The notes under the pieces: generated by a model
What the model saw: only the letters and a program-made list of their open reading frames with translations
Databases searched by the model: none
Told to the model about the DNA's origin: nothing
Part shown: in pieces, positions 16,724 through 26,500 of the stretch
Position numbering within the stretch: position 1 is the first letter of the stretch
Layout of the letters: every line of letters starts with the position of its first letter
Source of the DNA: Lewinellaceae bacterium
GTDB taxonomy: Bacteria > Bacteroidota > Bacteroidia > Chitinophagales > Saprospiraceae
Assembly: GCA_020636355.1 (NCBI GenBank)
Contig: JACJYB010000001.1
Location: 434,001 to 498,000 of the forward strand
Reading direction: 5' to 3'
Length of the DNA stretch: 64,000 nt
Made by a program: the position numbers and the translations under genes

Positions 16724-17593
16724 ATGAGACAATTAAAGATTACAAAGTCTATTACCAATCGCGAGAGTCAGTCATTAGAAAAATACTTGCAGGAGATTGG
16801 TAAAGTAGACCTATTGACGCCGGAAGAGGAAGTTGATCTGGCCAAGCGCATCAAACAGGGCGATCAACTGGCTCTGGAGCGCCTGACTAAGGCCAACCTT
16901 CGATTTGTGGTTTCTGTAGCAAAACAATATCAGAATCAAGGACTTTCCCTCTCTGACCTGATCAATGAAGGCAATCTTGGCCTGATCAAGGCAGCCCAGC
17001 GTTTTGATGAGACCCGGGGATTTAAATTTATCTCCTATGCGGTGTGGTGGATTCGTCAGTCCATCCTGCAGGCATTGGCAGAACAATCACGGATTGTCCG
17101 TTTGCCTCTGAATAAAGTAGGCTCACTGAATAAGATTAACCGGGCCTTTTCGGAACTGGAACAAGAATTTGAGCGTGAGCCTTCGGTAGAAGAACTGGCT
17201 AACATGCTTGAGATTCCTACCGAAGAAGTTGAAACTACCCTGGGCGTTGCCGCTCGGCACGTTTCCATGGATGCACCATTTGTAGACGGCGAAGATAACT
17301 CCTTGCTGGACGTACTGGAAAATGACAATACACCTGGTACCGACCAACATCTTGAATACGACGAATCACTCCGGCAGGAGATCGAGCGGTCTCTTTCTAC
17401 ATTAACCGATCGTCAGTGTGATGTGATCAAACTTTATTTTGGCATTGGTGTCGAACACCCAATGTCCCTGGAAGACATCGGCGAAAAATTCGGACTGACC
17501 CGCGAGCGCGTCCGTCAGATTAAAGACAAAGCCATCAACAAACTGCGCAGCGCCTCCAGAAGTAAATTGCTGAAGCATTACCTGGGCGCGTAG
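16724..17593 (+). CDS. rpoD: Primary RNA polymerase sigma factor (short sigma-70 of Bacteroidota)
   Basis: 289 residues, the short form typical of Bacteroidota primary sigma factors, lacking region 1.1. Region 1.2 is SLEKYLQEIGKVDLLTPEEE. Region 2 includes NLRFVVSVAKQYQNQG, INEGNLGLIKAAQRFD and FISYAVWWIRQSI. Region 3 begins SRIVRLPLNKVG. Region 4 contains LTDRQCDVIKLYFGIG and the helix-turn-helix SLEDIGEKFGLTRERVRQIK. It would recognise the TTG/TAnnTTTG promoters found across this window, including its own. A strong hairpin terminator follows. Confidence 0.97.
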   Translation: MRQLKITKSITNRESQSLEKYLQEIGKVDLLTPEEEVDLAKRIKQGDQLALERLTKANLRFVVSVAKQYQNQGLSLSDLINEGNLGLIKAAQRFDETRGFKFISYAVWWIRQSILQALAEQSRIVRLPLNKVGSLNKINRAFSELEQEFEREPSVEELANMLEIPTEEVETTLGVAARHVSMDAPFVDGEDNSLLDVLENDNTPGTDQHLEYDESLRQEIERSLSTLTDRQCDVIKLYFGIGVEHPMSLEDIGEKFGLTRERVRQIKDKAINKLRSASRSKLLKHYLGA

Positions 17594-17616
17594 CTATAAA
17601 TGATTCATAGAGAAAG

Positions 17617-17652
17617 TCTCGTATCCGGTCAGCCGGGTACGAGATTTTTTTT
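17617..17652 (+). terminator. Rho-independent terminator after rpoD
   Basis: TCTCGTATCCGG pairs with CCGGGTACGAGA around a 4-nt loop (12-bp stem with one G-U), followed by eight T residues. It begins 23 bp after the rpoD stop. Confidence 0.92.
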
Positions 17653-17814
17653 GGCTTACCACCCACTGGGAGATTTTGATATGATACAGATTCGGATGAG
17701 CTCGCTGTTGGGCTTAGTCAAAGCCGTTCTGCTCTTGTGGTGACCGACACAGGAGCGTCAGTACAGTCGGACTAGGGATATCGGTCTTATTTGAATTTCC
17801 GGAACGGACTCCCC

Positions 17815-17850
17815 ATTCAACATTCAACATTCAACCTTCAACATTTATAC
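17815..17850 (+). repeat. ATTCAAC short tandem repeats
   Basis: Four consecutive 8-9-bp units of the form cattcaac/ccttcaac, in the spacer between the rpoD terminator and the 3' end of the Lrp-type gene. Non-coding; the same kind of simple-repeat spacer appears at 15870 and 52775. Confidence 0.55.
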
Positions 17851-17861
17851 AATGAATGGGG

Positions 17862-18326
17862 CTAGTCTTCAGGCTCCATAATGAGTGGGCGGGATATGCT
17901 TTCCTGCAGGGAGATAAAGGTTTCCGTGCGCTGAATTCCTCCGATCTGCTGGATTTTATCGTGGAGTATTTCCCGCAAGTGGTCGGTATCGCGACAGATA
18001 ATCTTCACAAAAACACTGTAAATGCCTGTGGTGTAGTGCGCATCCACAACTTCAGGGATTTTTAGCAAATGCTTTGCAACGTCATCGTATAACGAGCTTT
18101 TTTCAAGATAAACCCCCAGAAATGCAGTGATGTCGTAGCCCAGCATGGCATAATCCACATCGAGATGAGAACCTTTCACGATGCCCATCTGTTCCATTTT
18201 TTTCATCCGGACATGGACCGTTCCACCGGACACAAACAGCTTTTTAGCTATTTCAGTATAGGGGACATTTGCATCTTTCATGAGGATGGAAAGAATCTTG
18301 CGGTCCAGGGTATCTATTTCGCTCAT
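17862..18326 (-). CDS. Lrp/AsnC family transcriptional regulator
   Basis: 154 residues. The N-terminal winged helix-turn-helix is LDRKILSILMKDANVPYTEIAKKLFVSGGTVHVRMKKME (split here by feature: recognition helix SGGTVHVRMKKM). It is followed by the RAM ligand-binding domain with AFLGVYLEKSS, VVDAHYTTGIYSVFVKI and a GIQRTETFISL strand. Such proteins are octameric or dimeric DNA-binding regulators sensing amino acids. The ligand is not predictable. It is divergent from the S41 protease, so it may control that gene or itself; no operator could be identified with confidence. Confidence 0.92.
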   Translation of the reverse strand: MSEIDTLDRKILSILMKDANVPYTEIAKKLFVSGGTVHVRMKKMEQMGIVKGSHLDVDYAMLGYDITAFLGVYLEKSSLYDDVAKHLLKIPEVVDAHYTTGIYSVFVKIICRDTDHLREILHDKIQQIGGIQRTETFISLQESISRPLIMEPED

Positions 18327-18471
18327 TAGGAATTGGGATGATTTTTAATATTTTGCTGAAAATATAGGACGTTTTTTAATAATTATAAATTTTTTCGTCT
18401 AATTGGGTGCGTCCATTGCAACTGATTCAGGAATATTCGCGTTAATCGGATATTCAAATCAATGGATTCCA

Positions 18472-18479
18472 TAACTTTG
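18472..18479 (+). promoter_or_regulatory. -7 box immediately before the S41 protease start
   Basis: TAACTTTG matches TAnnTTTG exactly and ends only 5 nt before the ATG at 18485. If used, transcription would begin at or next to the start codon, giving a leaderless or nearly leaderless mRNA. No clear -33 TTG is present, which weakens the call. Confidence 0.4.
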
Positions 18480-18484
18480 ACTCC

Positions 18485-20080
18485 ATGCAAATTCCTTCTT
18501 CGTATCGTATCTGGCAGCCTGCTTTATTGGGAGTGACCGTAGCCCTCGGGATGATGGCGGGAGTGAAAATGGTGCCCAAACTGGGAAACCAATACCATCC
18601 GACGCTGGACACGGTGATGGTTTTGGATCAGGATGACAAGATCGAGGAAGTCCTGAAGTACATCGATGCGAAATACATCGATACCGTGCATCGCGGTGAA
18701 CTGGTGGATGAAACGATCCGGGCCATCATTGATCAGCTGGATCCGCACTCCAACTACCTCACGGCCAAAGAAGTTGCCCTGGAGGCTGAAAACCACGAAG
18801 GTCATTACTCGGGAATTGGCGCGGAATTCTTTTTTGTACAGGATACACCCATCATCCTCCGCACCGTTGAAGCATCGCCGGCCGAAAGAGCAGGACTGAA
18901 CCGCGGTGATGCCATCCTGGCAATTAACGGGACCAACACGCTGGACTTCGCCAGTGAATTTGATAAATTAAGCGACCTGATCCGTGAGCCCAGTCAGCCG
19001 GATTTGCGAATCGCCGTTCGACGCAGCAATGCTACCACCATCGATACCATCCTGGTAACCAGGGACCTGGTTCCTACCAATTCCGTCGATCACTTTCAAA
19101 TGCTTTCCGACCAGGTAGGGTACATCCGGGTGCGGCAGTTCAGCATGGAGACGTACCGCCAGTTTATGGTGGCCGTTGAAAACCTTGTCCAACAGCAAAA
19201 GGCCAAGGATCTGGTTATTGATCTGCGGGGAAACCCAGGAGGATACCTGCAGCAGGTCGTACAGATACTGAGCCAGCTCTTTATCGAGAAGGATAAATTA
19301 CTGGTTTACACCGTGACCCGAAATGGGCAAAAACGCGAATACCGCTCTACCGGACAAGCATTCTTTCCGGTGAATAAGATAGCTATTCTGGTGGATGAGG
19401 GCTCTGCTTCGGCCAGTGAAATTCTGGCCGGTGCAGTACAGGATTGGGACCGAGGCATACTGGTTGGCCGCCGGACTTTTGGGAAGGGTCTGGTTCAGAA
19501 AGAATTTCCGCTCGGTGATGGATCTGCCCTGTTGCTGACCATTGAACGTTATTATACCCCTCTGGGTCGGCTCATTCAGAAATCTTATCAGGATCGGGAA
19601 GCATACCGGCAGGATTTATACGATCGCTCTCAGCATGGTGAATTGACCGATGCTGCCCAGATACCCGTTCTTGATAGCACCCCTTACAAGACGCCGAAAG
19701 GAAAGATTCTCTATGCCCGTGGTGGGATCTATCCGGATGTTTTTGTTCCGTTGGATAGCTTTGTGCTGAGTCCTGAGTACCAGTCCATAGAAGCCAGAAT
19801 GTATTCCTGGATGTATCAGCTGGCACGCGATTATCCGGAGTTATCGGGTTATCAGGAGGCAGACCAATATGTAAATTGGGTGAGGTCGCACAACTGGAAA
19901 CGTGAATTGCAAAATGCATTGGGAAAATCGGTGCGATGGCCATCGAACATGGACCGCACGGTGGAACGTTTGATGCTCGATCGCATGCTCTATTATTTCC
20001 AGGGGCCTGAAATGGCCAACACGTTCAGTGTAAATCACGACGAATGTGTGGAGAAAGCGCTGAGTGCCCTCAGTAAATAA
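18485..20080 (+). CDS. S41 family C-terminal processing peptidase
   Basis: 531 residues. An N-terminal signal anchor (ALLGVTVALGMMAGV), then a helical region, a PDZ domain (about residues 95-180: GIGAEFFFVQDTPII, GLNRGDAILAINGTN), and the S41 catalytic core with DLVIDLRGNPGGYLQQ, the nucleophile motif EGSASASEILAGA near residues 304-312 and the general-base Lys in FGKGLVQ near residue 334. Family role: periplasmic processing of C-termini or degradation of envelope proteins. The remaining C-terminal 130 residues are helical. It is divergent from the Lrp regulator. Confidence 0.94.
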   Translation: MQIPSSYRIWQPALLGVTVALGMMAGVKMVPKLGNQYHPTLDTVMVLDQDDKIEEVLKYIDAKYIDTVHRGELVDETIRAIIDQLDPHSNYLTAKEVALEAENHEGHYSGIGAEFFFVQDTPIILRTVEASPAERAGLNRGDAILAINGTNTLDFASEFDKLSDLIREPSQPDLRIAVRRSNATTIDTILVTRDLVPTNSVDHFQMLSDQVGYIRVRQFSMETYRQFMVAVENLVQQQKAKDLVIDLRGNPGGYLQQVVQILSQLFIEKDKLLVYTVTRNGQKREYRSTGQAFFPVNKIAILVDEGSASASEILAGAVQDWDRGILVGRRTFGKGLVQKEFPLGDGSALLLTIERYYTPLGRLIQKSYQDREAYRQDLYDRSQHGELTDAAQIPVLDSTPYKTPKGKILYARGGIYPDVFVPLDSFVLSPEYQSIEARMYSWMYQLARDYPELSGYQEADQYVNWVRSHNWKRELQNALGKSVRWPSNMDRTVERLMLDRMLYYFQGPEMANTFSVNHDECVEKALSALSK

Positions 20081-20089
20081 TATTTTTTA

Positions 20090-20656
20090 TTACTCCCTTA
20101 GAAAAATCAATTCTCCACGGTTGGAATAGCGGACCAGTACCGATGGTTCGGCGGGCTGCTGATTGTGGCGTGGACGGATGATTTCGTCAACTCCTTCTAC
20201 AATCACGGGTGAAATATCTTCAAAGGAAACAGGATACGGTTTCCCGGTTTGGTTTGCAGAGGAAGTAAGCAGTGGCCTGTCCAGGGAGTGGATGATTTGC
20301 TTCAGCAAAGGATCCATGGTGATCCGGATGGCAACGGTTCGCTCAGGAGAAATGCATTGAGGCGGCAAATTTGCCGGACGATCGTAGATGACGGTCAAGG
20401 GCCGTTCATGATAGAACAGCAGCGTCTCCACGCGGGGATGAATGTGGGGCACGTATCGTTTAAGCAGGTCTATGGAGTCCACTAACAGGCTGAACGGACG
20501 TTTGATCTCTCGTTCTTTCAGACGGGATAGCCGTACTTGTGCAATGCCGGATAAGGCATCGCCAACTACCGCCCAGGTCGTATCCGATGGGAGCAATAGC
20601 AACCCATCCTGCTCTAAAATCGTTATGATATCGTTAAGATGTGTAGAATCAAGCAT
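20090..20656 (-). CDS. L-threonylcarbamoyladenylate synthase (Sua5/YciO/YrdC family)
   Basis: 188 residues, single YrdC domain. GLLLLPSDTTWAVVGDAL near residue 20, KEREIKRPFSLLVDS (the KxR/S region binding ATP and bicarbonate), and LTSSANQTGKPYPVSFEDI (SxN motif). Family role: makes threonylcarbamoyl-AMP, used for t6A modification of tRNAs reading ANN codons. The conserved threonine/ATP motifs look intact, though YciO-type relatives of unproven activity cannot be excluded. Convergent with the S41 protease, separated by 9 bp. Confidence 0.87.
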   Translation of the reverse strand: MLDSTHLNDIITILEQDGLLLLPSDTTWAVVGDALSGIAQVRLSRLKEREIKRPFSLLVDSIDLLKRYVPHIHPRVETLLFYHERPLTVIYDRPANLPPQCISPERTVAIRITMDPLLKQIIHSLDRPLLTSSANQTGKPYPVSFEDISPVIVEGVDEIIRPRHNQQPAEPSVLVRYSNRGELIFLRE

Positions 20657-20767
20657 ATTTTAGGATAACTTTCAAGGATCATACCAACGTATCGATCGGC
20701 ATTCTTCGTTATATCAAGGTATCTTAACGTGCTGGAAACGGCATTTAGTTTGTCATAGATAAAGATC

Positions 20768-23050
20768 ATGCGGAGTATTCACAATAATCTAAATCATAAA
20801 TTCGCTAACCGGCTTATTCTGAGCCTGTTATTAATATGCCTCGGCCTTGCCACCGGGATGGCACGGCACATTATCGGGGGAGAAATGACTTACCGGTGCA
20901 TCGGAGAAAACGGAAATTCCCGCCAGTACGAAGTGACCATGAATCTATACCGGGATTGTGGGGCCGTGAATGGCGCTCCCTTCGATGACGATGCGGACTT
21001 TGGCATTTTCCGGTGGGACAGTACCCGCTATTATTTTGTCGACAAGGTCTCCCAACACAGAGGTTCTATCCGTTCGATTCAGCCGGTAGACGATGCCTGT
21101 GTGGTCATTCCTCCCAATGTTTGTGTGGAAGGGACCAGTTATACGTTTCAGATTTCACTGCCTGTAATTAATGGTAGTTATTTCATCACACATCAACGTT
21201 GTTGCCGAAACGAGACCATTGCGAACATCGTAAACCCGGGAGCTTATGGTGCGACTTATATGGTGGAAATAACAGCGCCCGCCCAGCAATTTTGCAACAA
21301 TAGCCCGGCTTTTAAGAATTTTCCTCCCATCGTTATTTGCGTTAATGATGATATCGACTTTGATCATTCGGCGGCGGATCGTGACGGAGATCAGTTGGTC
21401 TATGAATTCTGTGCTCCGATCGCGGGAGGAGGCAGGGCCGGTTCCAATGGATTTCCTGGTATGGAAACCGATTGTGATGGTGTCAAGCCTAGCCCGGTTA
21501 ACTGTCCGCCCCCGTACCCTAACGTGATTTACAATCCCCAGTATAATGTTTCTTCACCCATGTCTGGCGATCCGGTGGTATCCATCAATCCAAACACGGG
21601 ACTGATTACCGGCAGGCCGGACATATTTGGTCAATTTGTGGTGGGTGTATGTGTCACGGAATACCGCAACGGAGTGCGCATCGGAGCGGTACAGCGGGAT
21701 TTTCAGTTTAATGTGACCCAATGCCAAAATCTGGTTCGGGCGCAGGTGGAGGCGGATACCATTATCCAAAAAAATTATGTGATCAATTCCTGCGGAAGCT
21801 TCACCGTTGACTTTCTCAACCAGTCTTACCAGGCAGATTATATTAAAAGTTACGATTGGGAGTTTGATATTGGCGGTCAAAAAGTGCGCAATACCAGTCG
21901 GGATGCCTCCTTTACCTTCCCGGGTTTGGGAAATTTCATCGGTAAAATGGTTCTGAATCGGGGCTCCCAGTGTGCTGATTCACTGGACCTTACGGTGAAT
22001 GTTTATCCGGACCTGAGCGTTGATTTTCAATTTGCTTATGACACCTGCATTGCCGGAGAGACGGCCTTTACCGACCTGTCCAAAACAGGGGCAGCCGGAG
22101 GTTTGCAGCGATGGTCCTGGCAGTTTGGGGAGGGAGGGACCAGTACGACCAAAAATCCCAGGTATACCTATCCGGTTCCGGGAACCCATCCGGTTACCCT
22201 GACGGTTGTGGACGCTAATCAGTGCAAGGAATCACTTACGAAAGATTTGCCGTATTACCCGGTGCCCCGATACCTGGTTATCGAACCAAGTTCCTACCTG
22301 GGGTGTGTGCCCGGAAATATATTCTTTAATAACCTCTCGGTTCCTATTGACTCTACGTATGAGATCAACTGGGACTTTGGAGACGGTACCGTGGGTCATG
22401 ACATCAGCCCAAGCCATATCTATGAATCACCGGGTACCTTTGATGTCAGCCTGCAGCTGGTTTCTCCGATTGGATGTAAGACGCAGGCGATGTGGAAAGA
22501 TTGGATCGTGGTTAAGGAGTCACCTCAGGCCGGATTTAAATACAACCCCGATGAGCCCTCTAACCTGGAACCGGTGGTGAATTTTACGGATGAATCTCAG
22601 CGCGCAGCCCGTTGGTTCTGGCAATTTGGCGCGGAGGGTACTTCCACGCTTCCCAATCCGCAATATAATTTTCAGGACACCGGGACCTATCTCGTCAGGC
22701 AGATCGTCATCCACTCCTCCGGATGTACCGATACCGCAACGGCCGAAATTGATGTAAAGCCGATTGTACGTTATTTTTTACCCAATGCATTCACGCCCAA
22801 TGGAGACGGTACCAATGAGATCTATATAGGACAGGGCAATACCGAATGGATGTTCGATTATTCATTTAGTATCTGGAATCGCTGGGGACAGCGCATTTTT
22901 GAGACCAGCGATCCCTATGAAGGGTGGAATGGTAGGATGAATAATGTCGGTGAAGATGCACCTAATGGTGTTTATGTTTGCCTGGTCCGCTATACTGACC
23001 CAAGGGGTAATGCCCACGAAGTCAAGGGATTTGCTACCGTTGTCCGCTAA
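20768..23050 (+). CDS. PKD-domain protein with CHU_C-type T9SS C-terminal domain
   Basis: 760 residues. Signal peptide LILSLLLICLGLATGMA, then a conserved N-terminal module (RHIIGGEMTYRCIGENG) common in Bacteroidota secreted proteins. Three to four PKD-like repeats follow, recognisable as 'W.FG.GG/DGT..(n)P.H.Y..pGtf.V.l' (RWSWQFGEGGTSTTKNPRYT, NWDFGDGTVGHDISPSHIY, RWFWQFGAEGTSTLPNPQYN). It ends in the gliding-motility-associated domain: YFLPNAFTPNGDGTNE, WNRWGQRIFET, GWNGR and NGVYVCLVRY. It is probably exported through the type IX system and held at the cell surface, in adhesion or as a scaffold; no enzyme domain is visible. Confidence 0.93.
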   Translation: MRSIHNNLNHKFANRLILSLLLICLGLATGMARHIIGGEMTYRCIGENGNSRQYEVTMNLYRDCGAVNGAPFDDDADFGIFRWDSTRYYFVDKVSQHRGSIRSIQPVDDACVVIPPNVCVEGTSYTFQISLPVINGSYFITHQRCCRNETIANIVNPGAYGATYMVEITAPAQQFCNNSPAFKNFPPIVICVNDDIDFDHSAADRDGDQLVYEFCAPIAGGGRAGSNGFPGMETDCDGVKPSPVNCPPPYPNVIYNPQYNVSSPMSGDPVVSINPNTGLITGRPDIFGQFVVGVCVTEYRNGVRIGAVQRDFQFNVTQCQNLVRAQVEADTIIQKNYVINSCGSFTVDFLNQSYQADYIKSYDWEFDIGGQKVRNTSRDASFTFPGLGNFIGKMVLNRGSQCADSLDLTVNVYPDLSVDFQFAYDTCIAGETAFTDLSKTGAAGGLQRWSWQFGEGGTSTTKNPRYTYPVPGTHPVTLTVVDANQCKESLTKDLPYYPVPRYLVIEPSSYLGCVPGNIFFNNLSVPIDSTYEINWDFGDGTVGHDISPSHIYESPGTFDVSLQLVSPIGCKTQAMWKDWIVVKESPQAGFKYNPDEPSNLEPVVNFTDESQRAARWFWQFGAEGTSTLPNPQYNFQDTGTYLVRQIVIHSSGCTDTATAEIDVKPIVRYFLPNAFTPNGDGTNEIYIGQGNTEWMFDYSFSIWNRWGQRIFETSDPYEGWNGRMNNVGEDAPNGVYVCLVRYTDPRGNAHEVKGFATVVR

Positions 23051-23091
23051 AAATATTTAGATATTACATGCATATATAGTAGAAGTATTTG

Positions 23092-23099
23092 TATCTTTG
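23092..23099 (+). promoter_or_regulatory. -7 box upstream of rplS
   Basis: TATCTTTG matches TAnnTTTG exactly, 22 nt before the rplS ATG. No clear -33 TTG. Confidence 0.5.
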
Positions 23100-23121
23100 C
23101 CGCTCTTTAAAAGAATGAATC

Positions 23122-23487
23122 ATGGATTACGTACAATTTGTGCACGAGCAGTTGAACCCGACGAAGGACTATCCTGCGTTTAAATCAGGAGATAACATCA
23201 TCGTCAGCTATAAGATTATTGAAGGAGACAAAGAGCGTATCCAGAAATTCAGAGGCGATGTGATTCAGATTAGTGGCGAAGGAGGAACCAAGACCTTTAC
23301 GGTACGTAAAGTATCCAATGGAGTAGGGGTTGAACGTATCTTCCCTTATGCTTCTCCTAACATTACTGAAATTGAAGTTGTTAAATTCGGTAAAGTTCGC
23401 CGTGCCCGGTTGTTTTACCTCCGCAACCTTTCCGGTAAGAAAAGCCGGATTAAAGAAAAGAAATTCATCAAGAAGACAGAGGCTTGA
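23122..23487 (+). CDS. rplS: 50S ribosomal protein L19
   Basis: 121 residues, normal length. Signature segments: PAFKSGDNIIVSYKIIEGDK, RIQKFRGDVIQISG, TFTVRKVSNGVGVERIFP, SPNITEIEVVKFGKVRRARL and YLRNLSGKKSRIKEKK. A protein of the large-subunit face at the 30S-50S interface. It is monocistronic here with its own -7 box and a hairpin terminator, rather than in the rpsP-trmD-rplS order of many bacteria. Confidence 0.98.
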   Translation: MDYVQFVHEQLNPTKDYPAFKSGDNIIVSYKIIEGDKERIQKFRGDVIQISGEGGTKTFTVRKVSNGVGVERIFPYASPNITEIEVVKFGKVRRARLFYLRNLSGKKSRIKEKKFIKKTEA

Positions 23488-23520
23488 TCTTACCATCAGG
23501 AGATCACCAAAAGATAAAGC

Positions 23521-23551
23521 AAGGCGCTATCATTCGATAGGGCCTTTTTTT
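23521..23551 (+). terminator. Rho-independent terminator after rplS
   Basis: AAGGCGCTATC pairs with GATAGGGCCTT (one internal mismatch) around a short ATTC loop, followed by a run of T. It lies 33 bp after the rplS stop. Confidence 0.85.
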
Positions 23552-23570
23552 ATGCATTGATGCGTATTAC

Positions 23571-26500
23571 CTACTTCACCACCTGGATCTTGGTCACCCA
23601 TGCATTCCGGTCGGTGCGGAAACGTAACCAGTAGGTCCCATTGGCTAATTCGTTCAGATCCAATGTTTGTCTTATCGCACCGCTTTGCCAGTTCCATTGA
23701 TGGAGCGACCGGCCGAGGATGTCCAAAACCTCAATATGGGTAAGATCGTACCGGAGAGAAGCATCGATCAGATTTACTTCAATCCGTCCCTGGTTAGGGT
23801 TGGGTTGTACAACAAAGTAATTTTTCGCCGCTTCGGGTTCATGTACGGAGACCGTCACACACCGGTTGCCGGAGTTCATTTTATTAACCTTGATGAAATT
23901 ATTGGAAATCGTATAACAGTCATCGGATAGCGGGCGATCCAGCAGGAAGAATCCGGTGCGGGGCACCCACTGACCGGTAAAGGTGACACCGTAAACCCTG
24001 GATTGGCCGGGAGGCAGGTCATTAAACGGGACTGGGTTAGCCAGGCTTTGGCCAATGATGCGGCTGTTTAGATCCGTAATCACATAGCCTACCGGTATAC
24101 CGGTCTGATCATCCGTGGTGAATGTGATCAGGTCCTCCTGGTCGTCATTTACACAAATGGTGATTGAATCACCGGCCGGCGAGCTGATGTTGATGTTTGG
24201 AGGATCTCTTTTGATGATTTCCACATAATTATTCGTCAGGTCGTAGCATTCGTCAGAAAAAGCAATGGAGCGGATGTTGTTGCCGACACGTGCCTTGAAG
24301 GTGCCTACAAAACCAACACCATATACCCGGCACTTGCCCGGTTGGGAAAACCCAAAGTCGATGCTGTCCAGGAAGGTGAATTGAGTGATGTTATCGAACG
24401 TATCCGTAACGACGTAAGCATATTGGATCGCTACGGCTTCCGGGTGTTGAAAATGTACATAGTCCAGGTTATCATTAAGCGGACAGGTGAAAACCCGGGC
24501 GGAACCACCAAGTGCCTGGATCCTGCCTGCGTAAGGATTGTCACGGATCACATGAATGTACTGATCGCTGACGTCGAAGCAATCGTTGGAGAATACCTTG
24601 CTCTGAAAAAGATCACCATTCTTGACCAGTATGTCTCCGGTGTAGGATACCCCATAAATCCGGTAACCGCCTGCTGGCATGGACTTGAGATCAAAGGATT
24701 TACTGGTAGAAATGCGTACAATTTTATCGGTTTCATCGGTGATCACAAAGATGTATTTGGACTTGGCGGAACCGGTATTCGTATAGGTGACCATTGCCGG
24801 CCCTGCATTATTCAGGCAGAAGAATTTTCCCAACGTTCCATCCGTCAGCGCGATCTGGCCGGCGAAAGGAACATCTTTGATAACGTGGATGTAATTGGTC
24901 GATACTTCAAAACAGGCATCGGAATAGGAGGAGACGACCAGGTGATCGCCAATATTCAGCAGCCGGTTTCCCGAATAGGCCACCCCCCAGATCCGGATTT
25001 CCCCGCGGGGGATGTCTGAAAAAACGTAGGAGTCTCCGGAGGCGATGTCAAGAATCTGGTTGGCCTCGTTGGTCAGCACGTAATCGTACCGCAAGGGTTG
25101 GGGGCTATTGTTTTTAAAGCGATATACGACATTCCCGGAGGTGTTATTACACAGATAAAGTACGGTGTCACCCTCCAGCATAGAGACCTGCCCGCCGACA
25201 GGGATGTTTTTAATCACCGGTAGATAATTATCGGAAATGTCATAACACCCTTTCACCAGGTTACTTACGAAAAGTGTATCGCCAACCATCGCTTGGTATT
25301 CGCCAATGTACGAGATCGCATAAACGCGGGCGGTACCTACTCCGGTCGCTTCAAAGTCTGTGAAATTGGTAGAAAGTACACGGGTTATTATGTTATTCTC
25401 ATCCGTTACGACATAGCGAACTGCATTTGGTGTGGCACCGACTGTGTCAAAGAAAAATCGGTCCGGGAGATTATCGCCCGGGCAGGCATACAGGATGGAG
25501 TCCTGGTTCAATGCCCGGATTTTCCCGGCCTTTGGTTCCACCAGATAAACGGTGAGATACCGGGCGGTTAAATTCCAACAACCGGTGGTCAGACTGTCTG
25601 CGGTCCAGATGGTATCTCCCGGCTGTATCGTGACTGTGCCGCTGTAACTCAATCCATAAATGCGGTTAACCCCTAATTGTGATTGCTCAAAATTAACGGA
25701 ATCCTTACTGGAATACCGGATCAGCACACCATTTGCATCCGTGATGAGGTAGCCATAACTGAATGCACTGCTGAAGGCAGATTTTCTCATGACCAGCCAA
25801 TCGGTATTTCCGTCACCGGGACAGACTGTTGCGGTCGTATCCAGAGAGGTAAAACGAATCAGTCCTGCCGTTGGAGTCGACTTGGTTACATTGACCGGGA
25901 TGCTGTATTCGAAGCATCCGATGATTGAATTTTCATTGATTATGTCACCGGGAATAACATTGATGATGCCGGAATAGGAGACGCCGATGATCTGAAAAAA
26001 ACCATCGGGCTGTCCCCGGAGATCAAACAAGCCCTCGTCATTCATGGCAACCAGGACCCCGGCTCCGTTGACTAGAAAATAGGTGTAAAAGAGGTTGGAC
26101 GCCTGGGCTTTTTTTACGCGGATGGTATCGTTGGTTGACAATGAGCTGCAGTAAACTGTGTCCTTCAGCCCGGATAAGAGCGTAACGGTGCCGGCGGCTG
26201 GTTCATCCTTGTATAAGGTGACGACCGAGTTCGATAAATTGGCGCAGCCATTATTCTTGGCCCGGACGCTAATGACATCCATGCCTGCCTCCCAGATCAG
26301 TGTGTCGCTGTGGGAGACCCCCCAAAAGCGATAGGTGCCATTGTCCAGGTAATCCAGCTCGAAGCTGGAGTCACGGCGGGCAAAAATGATCTCATCCTGC
26401 AGATTAACCAATATGTAGGAATAGAATAAGCCGGAGGAGTCGGTGGAGGTCAGCTGGACAATATCTGAATTGCCGTCTTTTGGACATAAACGGGCAAATT

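Noticed and set aside
20070..20100. Possible bidirectional terminator between the S41 protease and Sua5 genes
   Set aside because: The AT-rich near-palindrome needs mismatches in mid-stem and has no GC content; too weak to call.
24342..25019. 225-codon open frame opposite the eight-repeat gene
   Set aside because: It lies wholly inside a confidently identified repeat protein on the other strand and reads without domain signatures; repeated codon structure of the sense gene explains the open frame.
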